Below, piece by piece: positions 24,142 through 35,597 of a stretch of 64,000 bases of DNA; the stretch's first letter is position 1; the number at the start of each line of letters is the position of its first letter. The notes beneath the pieces were generated by a model. The model worked only from the letters and a program-made list of their open reading frames with translations, was not told where the DNA came from and searched no databases. This DNA is from Pachypanchax playfairii (Eukaryota > Chordata > Actinopteri > Cyprinodontiformes > Aplocheilidae), in contig SSNP01000139.1 in the NCBI GenBank assembly GCA_006937955.1, forward strand, positions 683,188 through 747,187, given 5' to 3'. Both the position numbers and the translations under genes were made by a program.

Positions 24142-25160
24142 TGATTGCAGTGAAACAACATCACATCACGTCATTGTTTAACCCACAGAACTTCAGTTTA
24201 TTACATTACAATATAGTGAATACTTGTGTTTGTGGGGATTTTACCAACTCTAATTTGTCTGGAGTTCACAAAGAGAAATCCTGCTATTCAAACATGGGAG
24301 AGATTTGTATCTATAAGACAGGATTTTACAGTCAGAAGAGTGACTGTTAGTTGGATTGTATACAGAGCTCATGTTCATGAGATGACAACAGAGTGAGAGA
24401 TCTGCTGGAGTTCAGGATGGGTTTTAGAAATAAAGATAAAGTTAGACTGAAAGTTAGTCTCTTTACCAACGCTGTACAGTCCAACTTGTGTCAGGCAGCA
24501 GCAAATACATCGACATCACACACAACAAAAACAACTTCAGACAGCAGCATATCTACTGAAGCCTCACGAGGGTCTGCAACATGCAAACTTTCTATGTTCA
24601 GGGTCACTTATTGATTTACTTATTTTAAAATACAAGTATATGTGTATGCAAAATAGGAAGTAGTGTGTGTGTGTGTGTACTTCTTAAATGTAATAGTTGG
24701 TTTGTAGGTCATGGTTTTATAGTTGGAATCCTAAAATCTAACCTGTCCTGAAGCATTTTGCTTATTCCACATTACCTGTGTGAGTATTTAGGTTCAATGC
24801 TTTTCTTTTTATCATTGCTAAACAATTGTGTTAGTTTCTCCCTGTAGCTTTTGTTTATTTCTGGAACCCTCTACCCTGCAGCATCATCATTTATAAAAAG
24901 TTCCCAATTGGTTCATTCTGCCTGTTTATTTTTTTCTGCATTTCAATCATTCTTCCTAGAGTCTGTGACAGCTCATTTCACCAGCATTTTATCAAGCTGC
25001 TTATCATGACTGCTAATTGTATTTTCAGGTCACTGTCACTAAATGGGAATCTTTTTAAAGCATCCCTTACTCACAATAATTAATGTTTGTTCCGGTTTTT
25101 TTTTACATGGACTGGTTGTTGTCTTCATATGATTTAAACTAAATAAAAACAATAAAGCTA
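24142..25160. other. Spacer with short GT run
   Basis: (GT)n at 24664-24679. The open frame at 24393-24614 is Ser/Thr-rich without a recognisable domain. Confidence 0.4.
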
Positions 25161-25800
25161 TTACGTTTACATGCTGTCAATATTCAGGTTATGGTTGGGT
25201 TAAGGTCACTATTTGGGTTTCTGAAACATTAAGAATAACACGTCTACATGAGCAGAGAGTGTTAGTCCTGTATACATGGAGCATGGTTAGAGTCTGGACG
25301 TAATGGCAACCTTCAGATGGAATATGCACCATTTCTGTAACTTTTCAGTCCCCTTCTTGTAAATCTCACTATCTCTGTACTTTCTGCTGTCAACAAAAGA
25401 CTTTATATTCATGGTTTTCACTACATTAATAAAGAAATCGGTCTCCTCCTCGCTCCAAAAGTGTGGTGCAGTGCTGCGTTTCGCCATGTTTACCTCTACT
25501 TCCTGTTTACTTCTGCACGTCAGTTTTTGTATATGGTTCCTCTACTCTAAAGACCAAGATTTGTTGCTAATAGAACATGCGCAAAACACAAATTAATGTT
25601 CCTTTCAATGAGAATATGCCGATACGTGTTGACATGACAAAATGTTTGGGTTAGAAACGGGTTACCTGAAGTCTCATAACCAGGTTTTAAAAGCTGGGTT
25701 ATGAGCATATTTGGGTTTTTGCCGGTGTTTATGCCGTGCATGACCAGGTTATTGCTTATATCCCGGTTTTGAACAGGTTATTGGCTACATGTAAACGCAG
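25161..25800 (-). mobile_element. Harbinger-like element retaining part of the Myb/SANT-like gene
   Basis: 640-bp relative of the MITE at 4337-4811. Left end ACGTTTACATGCTGTCAATA, right end (reversed) CTGCGTTTACATGTAGCCAA, with shared internal blocks (TATGGTTGGGTTAAGGTCA, GGTTTTTGCCGGTGTTTA). CTATTA flanks both ends (25157-25162 and 25802-25807), but the left terminus seems to have lost CTG, so the exact duplication is unclear. It includes extra internal sequence relative to the short copy, containing a reading frame. Confidence 0.65.
25287..25487 (-). pseudogene. Myb/SANT-like (trihelix) DNA-binding domain fragment
   Basis: A 66-residue frame with FWSEEETDFFINVVKTMNI followed by a helix-rich DSRKYRDSEIYKKGTEKLQK, the pattern of the Myb/SANT-like domain that accompanies PIF/Harbinger elements and helps their transposase bind ends and enter the nucleus. 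The first conserved Trp is residue 11, a second Trp follows LQK. The frame then runs into sequence shared with the element interior, so only the first exon-sized piece remains. The methionine at 25485-25487 lies in good context (GCCATG as seen on the plus strand is its complement). Likely non-functional remnant. It could alternatively be a chance frame, but the motif fit and the element context make that less likely. Confidence 0.6.
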
Positions 25801-26027
25801 TCTATTACTCAAATTAGGTGCTTGAGCATTAGGGATGGCTGGTGTAAATGAGCTAGCAGGGCTGAGCCCTCCCAGATATTTTCAATAAAAATGAGAAAAC
25901 AATTGTGAAACAATGTTTAAACAGATTGTTTCAGATCCAACCAAGCAGCAGCAGAGTTTCTTGATTTTTGTTGAGATTGACAAGTGTTGAACTACACTCT
26001 CTTGAGTTGCTGCTTATTTGGGCAAAC

Positions 26028-26574
26028 TTAAAGAGGCCCTTCCATTAAAAACGGTTTCTCTGAGGTTTCTGTTGAATATTTTAGCTCCACAGGTGTTCTT
26101 ACCTTCATAGCGGGTGTGAAAACAGGTCAACAACTTCTCTTTCAGTTTTAATCTCTCAAACTACGCAGGTGGCGATAAAACCCGAGTTCTCCCGAGTTCG
26201 AACGGCCTGCAGTTGAAAACCACACCTAGCATGCTTCTGGCTAAAAGCTGTAGCATAACCTAGCAAACAGGAAGACACGACGTCTGACGTTACCATGCAC
26301 AGCGGGGCAGGAAACAGCATTCTTTGCTCTCATAGGCTAGTTTGTTAGCCAATCAGAGTCCAGCAAATTCGAACAATGAACGAGCTGCTGCCGAAGCAGC
26401 CGAAGCAGCCTGACGGAAGGAGCCGGAACCACCCGAATTTTAACGCAGACAGATTGAAAGGTCTGTTATCAAGTGTTTCCTGATGTTTTTTAGATATAAA
26501 ATGTTTCATATTACTGGTTAATACTTAAGAAATAACCACAAAGTCCTGAAATGTGTATGAAATGGCCTCTTTAC
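26028..26574 (-). mobile_element. TTAA-MITE family A, copy 4
   Basis: Left TTAA at 26028-26031, right TTAC at 26571-26574 (the only flank that departs from TTAA). Reverse orientation. CCAAT core intact; ATGAAG/GTAAGA junction at 26103/26102. About 40 bases covering the TACTAAC segment are deleted, and a GAAGCAGCC unit is tandemly repeated near 26390-26409. Confidence 0.88.
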
Positions 26575-28646
26575 GGTGCAAGAGGAACCTACACATCCTG
26601 GTGTCTGATTTAAAATTGATCACAGAATTTGGCAAAACTACTTTTTGAGCTACTCTTGAAACACTTCTCAGAACGTTCCTGTTTTATTGAGCTTTACGGT
26701 AAAGTCTACCTGTTATCACTGCAGGTATTGGCTTGTTTTGATGAAGCCAGGACTTTGGTATAATGTGTTGCAAAGCAGTTTTGATAAAATATCAGTAGAA
26801 GAGTTTGACATTTTTGTAGGCCTTGTGTGGTTTAGTTTTTTACCACTGTTGTTATTAATGTTACTGTGATAAAAAGAGACATAAAGTTGATTTCATGGCT
26901 TGTTTCTGGTATCTCAGATTCAGCGCTTCTGTTTTCAAAATGTGTATCTACCCACCAACACTTTATTACTACCATTCATCACTGTTTAGTATCATCATGT
27001 AAATGCAACTAGAGTTTTGATGAGTTGAAATTCACCACTATAAATAATAACTGATACAAGGATATTACATTCTTATTTAAAGAAGTGTGTAATATCAGCG
27101 CATTGGTTTGTTTCCACATCTTTTTTCTTTTTAGTTTCATCTTCACTCTCTTCTCTTCCTATTGTTCCTTTCTATTTTGTTTTTTACTAGCTCCAGTCAC
27201 TTTGAAGACTCAAATTTCAACAGTGTTCATTTCAACAATTTATGTCAATGCACTCATGAGTATATTAAACAGGTGTCATGCTCAGTAACGTCTAGTATGC
27301 ATTTATACTTTTCCATGCTCCTTTTATACAGTGTATACAATAAATATTCATCATAAATCACTCAGCTTCTTTTTCAATTTAAAGTGGAGGACAGGTAGAG
27401 AAGTTTTTAATAAAACTTCAAGGCAGTTTGTCCTTCAGTTTTGCAAATGTAGAATTAAAATAAAGTTGAATAAAATGTGCACTGAGTGGAGATGGTTCAA
27501 ACTTCTAATGAGAGCAAGTTGTTCTGAACAGAACACTGCACATGCTTTGTGTCTCTGTATTCTTGACTTCCTTTACCTCTTAAGACTTTCATCTCAACAC
27601 CTCTCCTCTTCATATTTGAGTGTCTTTTTAATGTTAACTCACCTTGGAAAATTGATCACTTAATCTTCTGATGCTGCGCAACATGTTGGAAAACAGGAAG
27701 CTTGTTCAGCATTTGATAAATTGTTCTACCAAAACCCTTTTTGGTTGAACCCTGGAGCTCACATTCAGACCCTTACCTCTCTACTGCTACACACACACAC
27801 ATAACTAGACAGTCATTAGAACGCTTATCAAGTTAGCCTTTTTTTACTTCTTTTTTCAAGCATAGAGAATTAAACTTTGTAATAATGCAATACAGTAATG
27901 ATCCCTATAACCAGGAAGCTCCCATCCATCCGTCCATCCATCCATAAACCCTGAACATATGGAATGAAACAAAATGTGACATCCAGATGCAAATATGTAT
28001 ATCATTAGACAAAGGTAGGTAAGAGTCTCTAACCTAAATCTAAGCAAAATAATAAACTCATGATTTTTAAAAATTTTGTCATTCAGAATGTTAAATATCT
28101 TTTACTAGTTGTAATTTCTACATTTCCATGTAATTTAATCTGGTTTGTTTCAGAGCATACCATATAATGGGTTTCATTGTCTCAACTTACAGTATATTAA
28201 AAACATTTTAAGAACTAGTGATTTTACTATATTTAACCAAATAAATGAAAGTCATAAGTAATTTTTAGGATGTAACAATGAGGAACTGTTACATTTATCA
28301 TCTAGAGTGATTGTAGTTAGAAAACACATGAAGTAATTAAACAACAAGGTTTCAGTTAAGTTTATTTGTGCCTGTTAAAGTCTGTGTTGGTAGGTTCCAT
28401 TTTTATAATTCCTGAAAAAACAAAGATCATTGTTAAATTGTTGGTATGTAATTGGTTCAATGACATGATAAAAGAACAATTTAAATGACTAGGATGTGAC
28501 AGTTAAGATTATTTTTTCCAAACACTTACCTCAGCCATTTTCTGTCTCCATGCTGGTGTGCACAGACAAAAGATTCCCTGGGCTTTCAGCACACCTTTAG
28601 TAGTTTGGGGACTGCACCATATCAGGAAATGGGTTAAGGGGGAGGA
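26575..28646. other. Intergenic stretch; final part may be internal retroelement sequence
   Basis: AT-rich with a short (CATC)n-like run at 27926-27945. The last bases, 28630-28646, read GGGTTAAGGGGGAGGA and resemble a polypurine tract immediately before the LTR. No host gene recognised. Confidence 0.4.
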
Positions 28647-29012
28647 TGTTTGAAACATTAGCTTTTCTGTTGACATTTGTAGAAAATAATTGAGTATGGT
28701 TGAAGTATGTTCAGTTGCTATAGTGCATAATTGTATTATTGTTGGATTTTTGATGTAAATATGTTCCTGTTTCCATTTCAGAGCACATCCGTTTTACCCC
28801 ATGAATGGTTTTTCCCAATTTAGGTCACCTGTATATAAACTGTCTGTCTCCCATTGATCTGGTGAAGGAATGTATGGTTGGTTGGTTTGTGAATCACAGT
28901 TGGAAAATAAAATAAGCCAAAGCTTCAACTGATGTCCCTGCCAAGCTTGTTGATGCTACTGTTTGGGTCCCCACCTCCATAACCGCTCGACATTCATGAC
29001 ATGAGGCTTACA
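28647..29012 (+). repeat. Putative LTR of Gmr1-like gypsy element
   Basis: Begins TGTTTGAAAC and ends GGCTTACA (TG...CA borders). Contains a TATA box in CTGTATATAAACTG (28829-28842) and a polyadenylation-like AAAATAAAATAAGCC (28904-28918). It is followed two bases later by TGGTGTCAGAAGC, a plausible tRNA primer-binding site. No second LTR was found downstream. A polypurine-like stretch abuts its left side. Borders are inferred from signals, not from a paired LTR. Confidence 0.6.
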
Positions 29013-29049
29013 AGTGGTGTCAGAAGCTACAGTTTAAATCAACAAGGGA

Positions 29050-29949
29050 ATGATGACACGGGGTGGAAAAAAGGTGGAGCAACAAGAGCAACCAGATGAT
29101 GGTGAGCCAGTGCGTTTATCTGACCAGCAGGGGGCAGCAGCTGCAGTCAGCATGCCTGATAAATTGGAAGAATTAACCAGCCTGGTGAATTTTCTTGTTC
29201 GCTCCCAAGCTGCCAGAGATCAGCAGGTAGAAAAAGAGTCTATACATCAAGAACAAAGGTGGAAGAATTTCCAGCATCAGTTTCAACAAATTCAAGCTCA
29301 GACGAAAGAACTTAAGGATGACTTTGAAAGCAGAACTGAGCCTCAAGAGGATGAGAGTGATGATGATCAACGAGCAACTGCAGGTGACAGATCAAGTGGA
29401 GCACACCCACACCAAGGGTTCTACAGTTGCCGAAACAGCCCAAGATAATGCCCCTCTTACCAGATGATGACATTGAACATTATTTGATGACTTTTGAAAG
29501 AATAGCCACAGTTTGTGGTTGACCAAGGGAAGAGTGGGCACTTCAGCTCATCCCCTTGCTTACGGGGAAGGCAAGAAGTGCATATGTTCTGATGGACTTT
29601 GATGATTCAGCTGATTATAGGTCAAAGAGGTGATTCTTGCAAAATATGAAATCACATGTGATACGTACAGAAAACGGTTTCGTGCGCTTGACATCAACCC
29701 TGGTGAAACTCCACTTGAACTGAATGTGAGATTAAAGGATCTATTCAACAGATGGGTGAAACTGGAGACTTCGAGTGTGAAGGAGATCTCAGAACTCTTT
29801 ATTTTGGAACAGTTCCTGAGAATGATGAATCCAGAGATGGAAGTGTGGATCCGTGAAAGGGACCCCAAGTCTGCCGAGGAAGCTGCCCATCTTGCAGAGG
29901 TGTTCCTGTCAGCCAGGAGTGGAAGCCGAAGACCTGCCTTTTTTGAATA
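29050..29949 (+). pseudogene. gypsy (Gmr1-like) gag with SCAN-type capsid domain, broken
   Basis: Gag builds the retrotransposon capsid. The first frame (29050-29448) is a charged, Gln/Glu-rich N-terminus with coiled-coil character. It then shifts frame into LLPDDDIEHYLMTFERIATV, where the usual Trp codon is a TGA stop (29520-29522), followed by EEWALQLIPLLTGKARSAYV. After another shift near 29625 the frame 29630-29949 reads YRKRFRALDINPGETPLELN, WVKLETSSVKEISELFILEQ and WIRERDPKSAEEAAHLAEVF. Those Trp, EQFL, W-I-RE and EEA positions are the hallmark of the SCAN domain, known to derive from gag capsid C-termini of Gmr1-like gypsy elements. At least two frameshifts and one stop make it inactive. 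Confidence 0.82.
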
Positions 29950-30480
29950 AGTCCTATGGGGGTGATGGGGGTGGACAAATTCAAAGTAAGTTTCATGGTA
30001 ATTTCAGATGGGATTTTTCTAAGCCGAGTACCACTCGACCAAATAACAAGTCAGCTGCCTCCAAATCCAGAGCAGACACTCAATGTTATTTGTGTAATGG
30101 ACTAGGTCACACCCAATATACCTTTCCTTCTACCAGACAGACTACACCCTCTCTCCTGTGTACGGTACCTAGATCTTCTCAACCAATACATCAGAAACAG
30201 GTTTTAACACTCCCTGTTTTAATCAATGGTCAGCAGGAGGAGGCCTTATTAGACTCTGGTTGTTGTAAAATCGGTAGTTCGGTCTGATATTGTGCCAAGA
30301 AACCTCTGGATTGAGGCGTCAGCTAACATTTGCTGTGTTCATGGAGATGAGAAGGTGTATCCCACAGCTGACGTCTACCTGACAGTTGATGGTCAAACCT
30401 ACCTGTTATCAGTAGCGTTGGTGTCTGAGCTTCCTTTTTCTGTTATTTTGGGCAGTGATGTTCCTGTTCTTTTTTATCTC
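29950..30480 (+). pseudogene. gypsy nucleocapsid knuckle and aspartic protease, broken
   Basis: A zinc-knuckle sequence CYLCNGLGHTQYTF lies near 30083-30124; the expected final Cys is Phe, so the knuckle is damaged. The retropepsin active-site loop LLDSG is at about 30246-30260, preceded by LPVLINGQQEEA. After a stop and frameshift around 30286-30292 the next frame carries VYLTVDGQTYLLSV and SVILGSD, the later protease strands and helix. The protease would process Gag-Pol. Both the frameshift and the knuckle loss indicate decay. Confidence 0.72.
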
Positions 30481-30964
30481 ATCCAACAAGCACAAACTAA
30501 GGCACAGCAGAATGGAGAGAGTGTAAAGGCACCACTTCAAGAGGTAGAGCGTCAGATAATGGGGGAAGTTTATGCTTCCTGTAATGTAGCTACAACCAGA
30601 GCTCAGAAAGCTAGGAACACGCTAGAAGAATTGCCTTTTGCCATGGGAGGCACCAGCATCACAACAAGACAATGTGGTTGCCTATGTTCTTAAAATGAGA
30701 GACAGATTGGAGCAGATGACAGCACTGGCTCAAGAGCACATGAAGACTGCGCAAAATAATCAGAAGTTCTGGTATGATAAAAAGGCGAGAGAGAGAACTT
30801 TTCAGGTTGGTCAGCAGGTGTTGCTGCTTTTACCCACCAGTGACAGCAAGCTGTTGGCCAAATGGCAAGGCCCTTATAAGATTACCAAGAGCATGAGTAT
30901 GGAGGACACAGTGGAGATCAAGAGGGAGCAACAACCTCAAAATAATCCCATAACACAGCATTGA
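30481..30964 (+). pseudogene. gypsy integrase C-terminal (GPY/F) remnant after large deletion
   Basis: Directly after the protease the sequence jumps to the end of pol. The frame 30638-30964 reads MRDRLEQMTALAQEHMKTAQ, then FWYDKKARERTFQVGQQVLL, then SKLLAKWQGPYKITK, which is the integrase C-terminal module with its GPY motif that binds DNA or chromatin. Reverse transcriptase, RNase H and the integrase catalytic core, normally about 2.5 kb, are all missing. The junction region (30500-30640) lies in an overlapping frame. This is an internally deleted, non-autonomous copy. Confidence 0.75.
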
Positions 30965-31185
30965 GGAGGAAAACAAAAACCACAGGAGAAGAATCAGGGA
31001 AAAAAAAACACACTCTAAATTGAACAGAAAACTTCGAGACCTAACAGAGAGAGGACTGTCTTCAGTGAATGCAGCTGAAATGGTCCAGGCTCGAAACTGA
31101 GGTGCTTGGTGGAGGTTTGCGCTCTCCGAGTGCTTTTCTTGTGTTGTTTATTACAAATTTGATTCATCATTAAGGGTTCTCAATC

Positions 31186-31310
31186 TCCCCCTCTCTGATA
31201 GACTGATGACCTGTCCAGGGTGCAACCCCACCTCTTGCATAATGACTGCTGGAGATCGACTCCAGCTCCTTGTGACCCTGAACAGGAAAAAGCAGGTATG
31301 AATAATGACT
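31186..31310 (-). repeat. Fragment of the teleost repeat seen at 1145-1501
   Basis: GACCTGTCCAGGGTGCAACC, CCTCTTGCATAATGACTGCT and GATCGACTCCAGCTCCTTGT followed by GTGACCCTGAACAGGAAAAA match, in reverse orientation, the start of the family at 1157. Confidence 0.6.
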
Positions 31311-31349
31311 GACTGATTCTCCCCTCTCATAGACTCTAGTTAATTTGCA

Positions 31350-31822
31350 TTAAAGAGGCATTAATTCAGCTGGTTCCCGGCTGTTTCTGTCAGGCTGCTT
31401 TGGGCAGCAGCTTTTTCATATTCATTATTCAAATTTGCTGGACTCAGATTGGTTAACAAACTAGCCTATGAGAGCAAGGTATACTGTTTCCTGCCTTACT
31501 GTGCATGGTAACATCAGGCGTTCTCTCTTCCTGTTTGCTACGTCTTATGCTACAGCTTTTAGCAGCAGCATGCTAGGTGTGGTTTTAAAAGCGGGAGCTG
31601 TCGAATACTAACAAACAAAGGAGTTGTGACGAAACAGATACAGGCCGTTCGGACTCGGGAGAACTCGGGTGTTATCGCCACCTGCGTAGTTTGAGAGATA
31701 AAAACTGAAAGAGAAGTTGTTGACCTGTTTTCACACCCACTATGAAGGTAAGAACACATGTGGAGCTAAAATATTCAACAGAAACCTCAAAAAAACAGTT
31801 TTTAATGGAAGGGCCTCTTTAA
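31350..31822 (+). mobile_element. TTAA-MITE family A, copy 5, internally deleted
   Basis: Left end TTAAAGAGGCATTAATTCAG then joins family sequence at GGCTGTTTCTGTCAGGCTGC, so about 100 bases are deleted near the left end. Right end GGGCCTCTTTAA intact, TTAA flanks both sides. ATGAAG at 31742-31747 followed by GTAAGA; CCAAT core as ATTGGTTAAC. Confidence 0.85.
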
Positions 31823-34497
31823 CTACTGGTTGCAACTTAAGCATAAAGATCAGTTTTTATTGTTATTATTTCTAGTTAATTTTACCTTTAAAAATGAAAA
31901 ATGTTTTCAAATTAAGGGGACTTTTCCTGAATAACTCATCACCACTTAAACATAATTTCCAGTGATTGGGAAGTGTTTTTTTTTATTTTTACATTGGTAC
32001 CAAATATCTCTTGAGTATTTTGCAGGCATAAAAGTAATCTGAGGAAATTTTATGCAGTCTGTAGAAAGCAGTTAGCTAGAAAAGCCAGTGTGAAGAAGCA
32101 TAAAACTTTTTTGAAGATTAGCCAACTGCTGCTTTCTTTGGTTTAAATGAGATCTAAGGGCATGTTTTAAGTTGCTGGGTTTGGAGACAAGGCAGAACTC
32201 ACTCTCTCAACTTAATTAATCCCCAACAACTTCATGCTCTGCTCATGCAGCTTTTCTTCTTTAGCTTCCCACTTTGAAGGCTAAACTGTTATATAGGGTG
32301 TTCTCAACCAATTCTGGGACACCAGTTGAACAGATGAAGAAGAGCAGGGATGTGACATCCACTATTCTGAGTTTGACAATTATAGCAGGGCGATAATTGA
32401 TACGATGGAGAACTTGGTGCTAGCTTTCTGATTGCATGATAAAATTGGCCAGATATGGAGTACCATCGGATGGAAGGTACAGACATTCATCAGATCATCA
32501 TATTTGATTGTGGTTTACACTGTTGGTTACAGTATTCTTTGGTTCATCATGGTCATGGTATTTTCCTACAGTTATTTATATTCATGTTATTTATCTCATT
32601 ACTTCCCTAATTAGAACTTTTCCCTTTTCAGTTCTGAGATATTTTCAGCTAATCTTTATTCAGTCGCATTATTGTGTGTGTTTGTTTTCTCTTGTTTGTT
32701 ACCTTATTGGTTCAGTTTAGTATTTTTTAAAGTACAGATTAGCTTGACATTCCAGTTGTGGACATCCACTTAGAACAATGGCACATTTTTGCACCCCAAG
32801 GTACATCAATCTTCCTTTAAATGTACAAAAGAAGTTATGTTAAGAATGTTTGCATACCTTGTAGGTCAGTTTTAAGTGACCTAATTTGTCTGACAACCAT
32901 TAAATATCTGTAAAATCTCTACAGCTATTAAACTCTCATTTGTGATGAACTATATAAACTCTCATAGAAATGTTTGACCCAAAAGTTCTAAAAAGAAGAC
33001 TGTAGAGACAGACTATATGAATGATGATCACCTTCAATACAGGAGCCACAAAACATTCAGTGTAAGAAAAATATCCCAATTATTATCCCAATTTCTTCTG
33101 ATGAAGTTGATCTAATAACCACCTTTAACTAACTGTGTAAATTTTGATGAATTAAAAAAAACTAAATGATTATTTTAATCACACCTTTCTGAGTTCACAA
33201 TATTTCGGGCACATTGGTAACACTGATGCATACAGCTCCGCCTGGCAGATGGAGGAAATGCACCTGATGTTTGTTTGCCAGATGTGAAGGAGATGCATGA
33301 CCTCACATTGCCTGGCTTGTTGGGCAGAAAGGCGAAGGACACCTGTCTGTCTCAGGGTATTTGTTATGTTTTACATTATTAGAAACATCAAACTTATCAC
33401 TCTTTGGTTATGAGAGATTATGAATACCTGGGTTTTACCAGGTAAAAAAGATATTATGAGCAAAGCTTGCTGGTAGTGATGATAAAACCTGCACAATGGA
33501 GCGGTGAATATAAAAACTGTTGTAACATGAGAGGGAGAATGTCTGCAAGATGGTCTGCTTGGTCAGGAGAGTTCAGATTTACACATGGAGGAATATAATG
33601 TTTATCAACACATCAAATAAAAAGCCACAGGGAGCAGAGGGGAGCAGGAGGAACCTTCATTGTATGCTGAAATCTCAGTTATGCAGTATGTCTCTTCAGG
33701 GTTTAGGAGACTCAATCTTTGGATTTATTTTTTCAACAGCTGCTTAGAAAGAAGTATTTAAACTATTTTAACTGTTAAGTGTGCCTGTAACTTTTGCATT
33801 CAAGTGACAGAGTCTCATATTTTGTGAAACTAAATATTTTTGTCCTAACAAATATAGGTGTCTTCAAAAATATATTACAAATACTTGTCTGGGTATTTTT
33901 TTTAACAAATCTAAGCATCCAATACAAAAGATGGACTAAGTAACATTAATTTAAGTGTCCAGGGTGTACTACCCTGCCTTTCACCCAGTACTATGACAAT
34001 TAGATTTTTTAATACTGCTTTTGCTGTTTTATTTAAAAAAAAATGTAAAGATAGGACATTCAAAAGTACCATTTTATAATAATCTAATTGGTACAAGTCT
34101 AGATCACACAAATAGAAATCCATCTAAATACAAGCATTATTTCAATTTCAAAAAGTTGTCAGTTCAGAGACAAATTAAGCTGAGAAACTAACACGGAATG
34201 GAAGGCAGTAGACTGTATACCACTTATCATTGTACTGTAAAAGGAGGTGGAAAATGTGTAATTAAAACGTGATTATTCATGATTAATTAATTACAAATCC
34301 TGTAACTAATTAGATTTTTTAAAAATCACCTTCTGCCACCAATTTCTATATAATATTTCCACTTGTAGGGACTTTTTTCACCTGTAGTTGAAGCACTGGT
34401 TTATGAATCAGAAATATTATTAAATTATTGCCCCAATAAACATTTTATATATTGTTTGTAAAGATAAGAAAAGCATATGGCAGCAGCTGATTCTAGA
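31823..34497. other. Intergenic stretch
   Basis: AT-rich sequence with short open frames lacking domains. No repeat termini identified. Confidence 0.4.
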
Positions 34498-34960
34498 TAC
34501 CGTGCAAAAGTTTTAGACAAGTATACAAAATGCTGCATAATAATAATGATTCTACGAGTATAAATTGTAAATGTTTATTTTTATCCATTTGAACAATATG
34601 AATCACATTAATATGTGCTGTGAACATCAATTTCCTTCAGAACATTGTTGGTTGCACAAAGTCAGGGATTTTCTGGGGTCCAGCTGTTCTAATGAGACAA
34701 ACATGTAAATATTGTTGTAGTTCTGCTTTAGCAGGATGCTGTTTACTAAAAAGCTGCAGAGTGAAACAATCATAGATTTATCCTCCATGCAGACCTGAAC
34801 TCAACATCATGGATTATTTTGGGGAGAACAAGAAGACAGAAGATTTGTTGAAATGTCTCCAAGTAGCTGCATGTGAAGAATTGACGTTGTTTTAAAGTTA
34901 CAGCTGAAAAAATCATTTCATTTAGATTTTTTTTCCACTGCCTAAAACCTTTGCACAGTA
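34498..34960 (+). mobile_element. Tc1/mariner-like remnant, third lineage
   Basis: Inverted ends TACCGTGCAAAAGTTTTAGA (left) and, reversed, TACTGTGCAAAGGTTTTAGG (right), both starting with TA. Near 34790 the sequence GACCTGAACTCAACATCATGG corresponds to the transposase segment before the catalytic Glu (DLN type) but reads with gaps. 463 bp total, most of the gene is missing. Confidence 0.68.
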
Positions 34961-35597
34961 TTGTATATACATATATAATATATAAAATATTTTTAAAACT
35001 ATTCTCTATGTTCTATATGTACCCTTGAACTCATGCTGTGTGAATTCAGACAGATCTCAGTCTGCCTGTGTAGCTGAGATCACTGTTGATTGCTTGCAGC
35101 TTCTGCAGGTGTCAGTATGACTGTGGCCAGTAGGAGGGACTTGATGCTCCAACTTCTCATTTTGCGTCTCTCTGCTCTCCATCCAGTCGTCCTGGTCCTG
35201 CTCGGAGAGGCGACGACGGGCATCAGCAGCACCGCATTCCGTGGAGCACAATGAATCTGAATCTGAAAACACGAGTGGAGCCTCGTTTTTTCACGCTTTT
35301 TCATTTTTGATTTTGTGTTTCTCTTTGTTTTTGTTGCGTCTTAGCTTTCTTCCCCCCCTCACCCCCCCTCCCCTTTTTTTCCCACCCAATCTCTGACGCG
35401 CAAGGACACTACAGCATCCATCCACGGCAAAAACGCTCACACAGAGCATCCTCTGTACAGGCGCACCAGCCATCCTTCTTCCTTCCTTTCTACCTTCCTT
35501 CCTCCCACTCTCCTTCTCTCCTCTTCTCTTATTCTGTACGAACCCAGAGGACATCTGGAACCCTTCTATTTTCCCCCACCCCACTTTGCCCGGAGAC
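34961..35597 (+). promoter_or_regulatory. ntrk3: 5' region and presumed 5' UTR of the Trk receptor gene
   Basis: Base composition changes from AT-rich to CpG- and pyrimidine-rich at about 35180. Long C/T runs (35348-35390 and 35478-35535) lead to the start codon. No TATA box is obvious near a plausible start site, as is usual for such CpG-type promoters. The ATG at 35598 could lie on an exon that begins upstream here, or be preceded by a splice acceptor in the pyrimidine-rich run ending CCCGGAG just before it. I cannot place the transcription start. Confidence 0.5.

Noticed and set aside
35057..35304. Minus-strand frames opposite the ntrk3 5' region
   Set aside because: No domain; opposite strand of CpG-rich 5' sequence.
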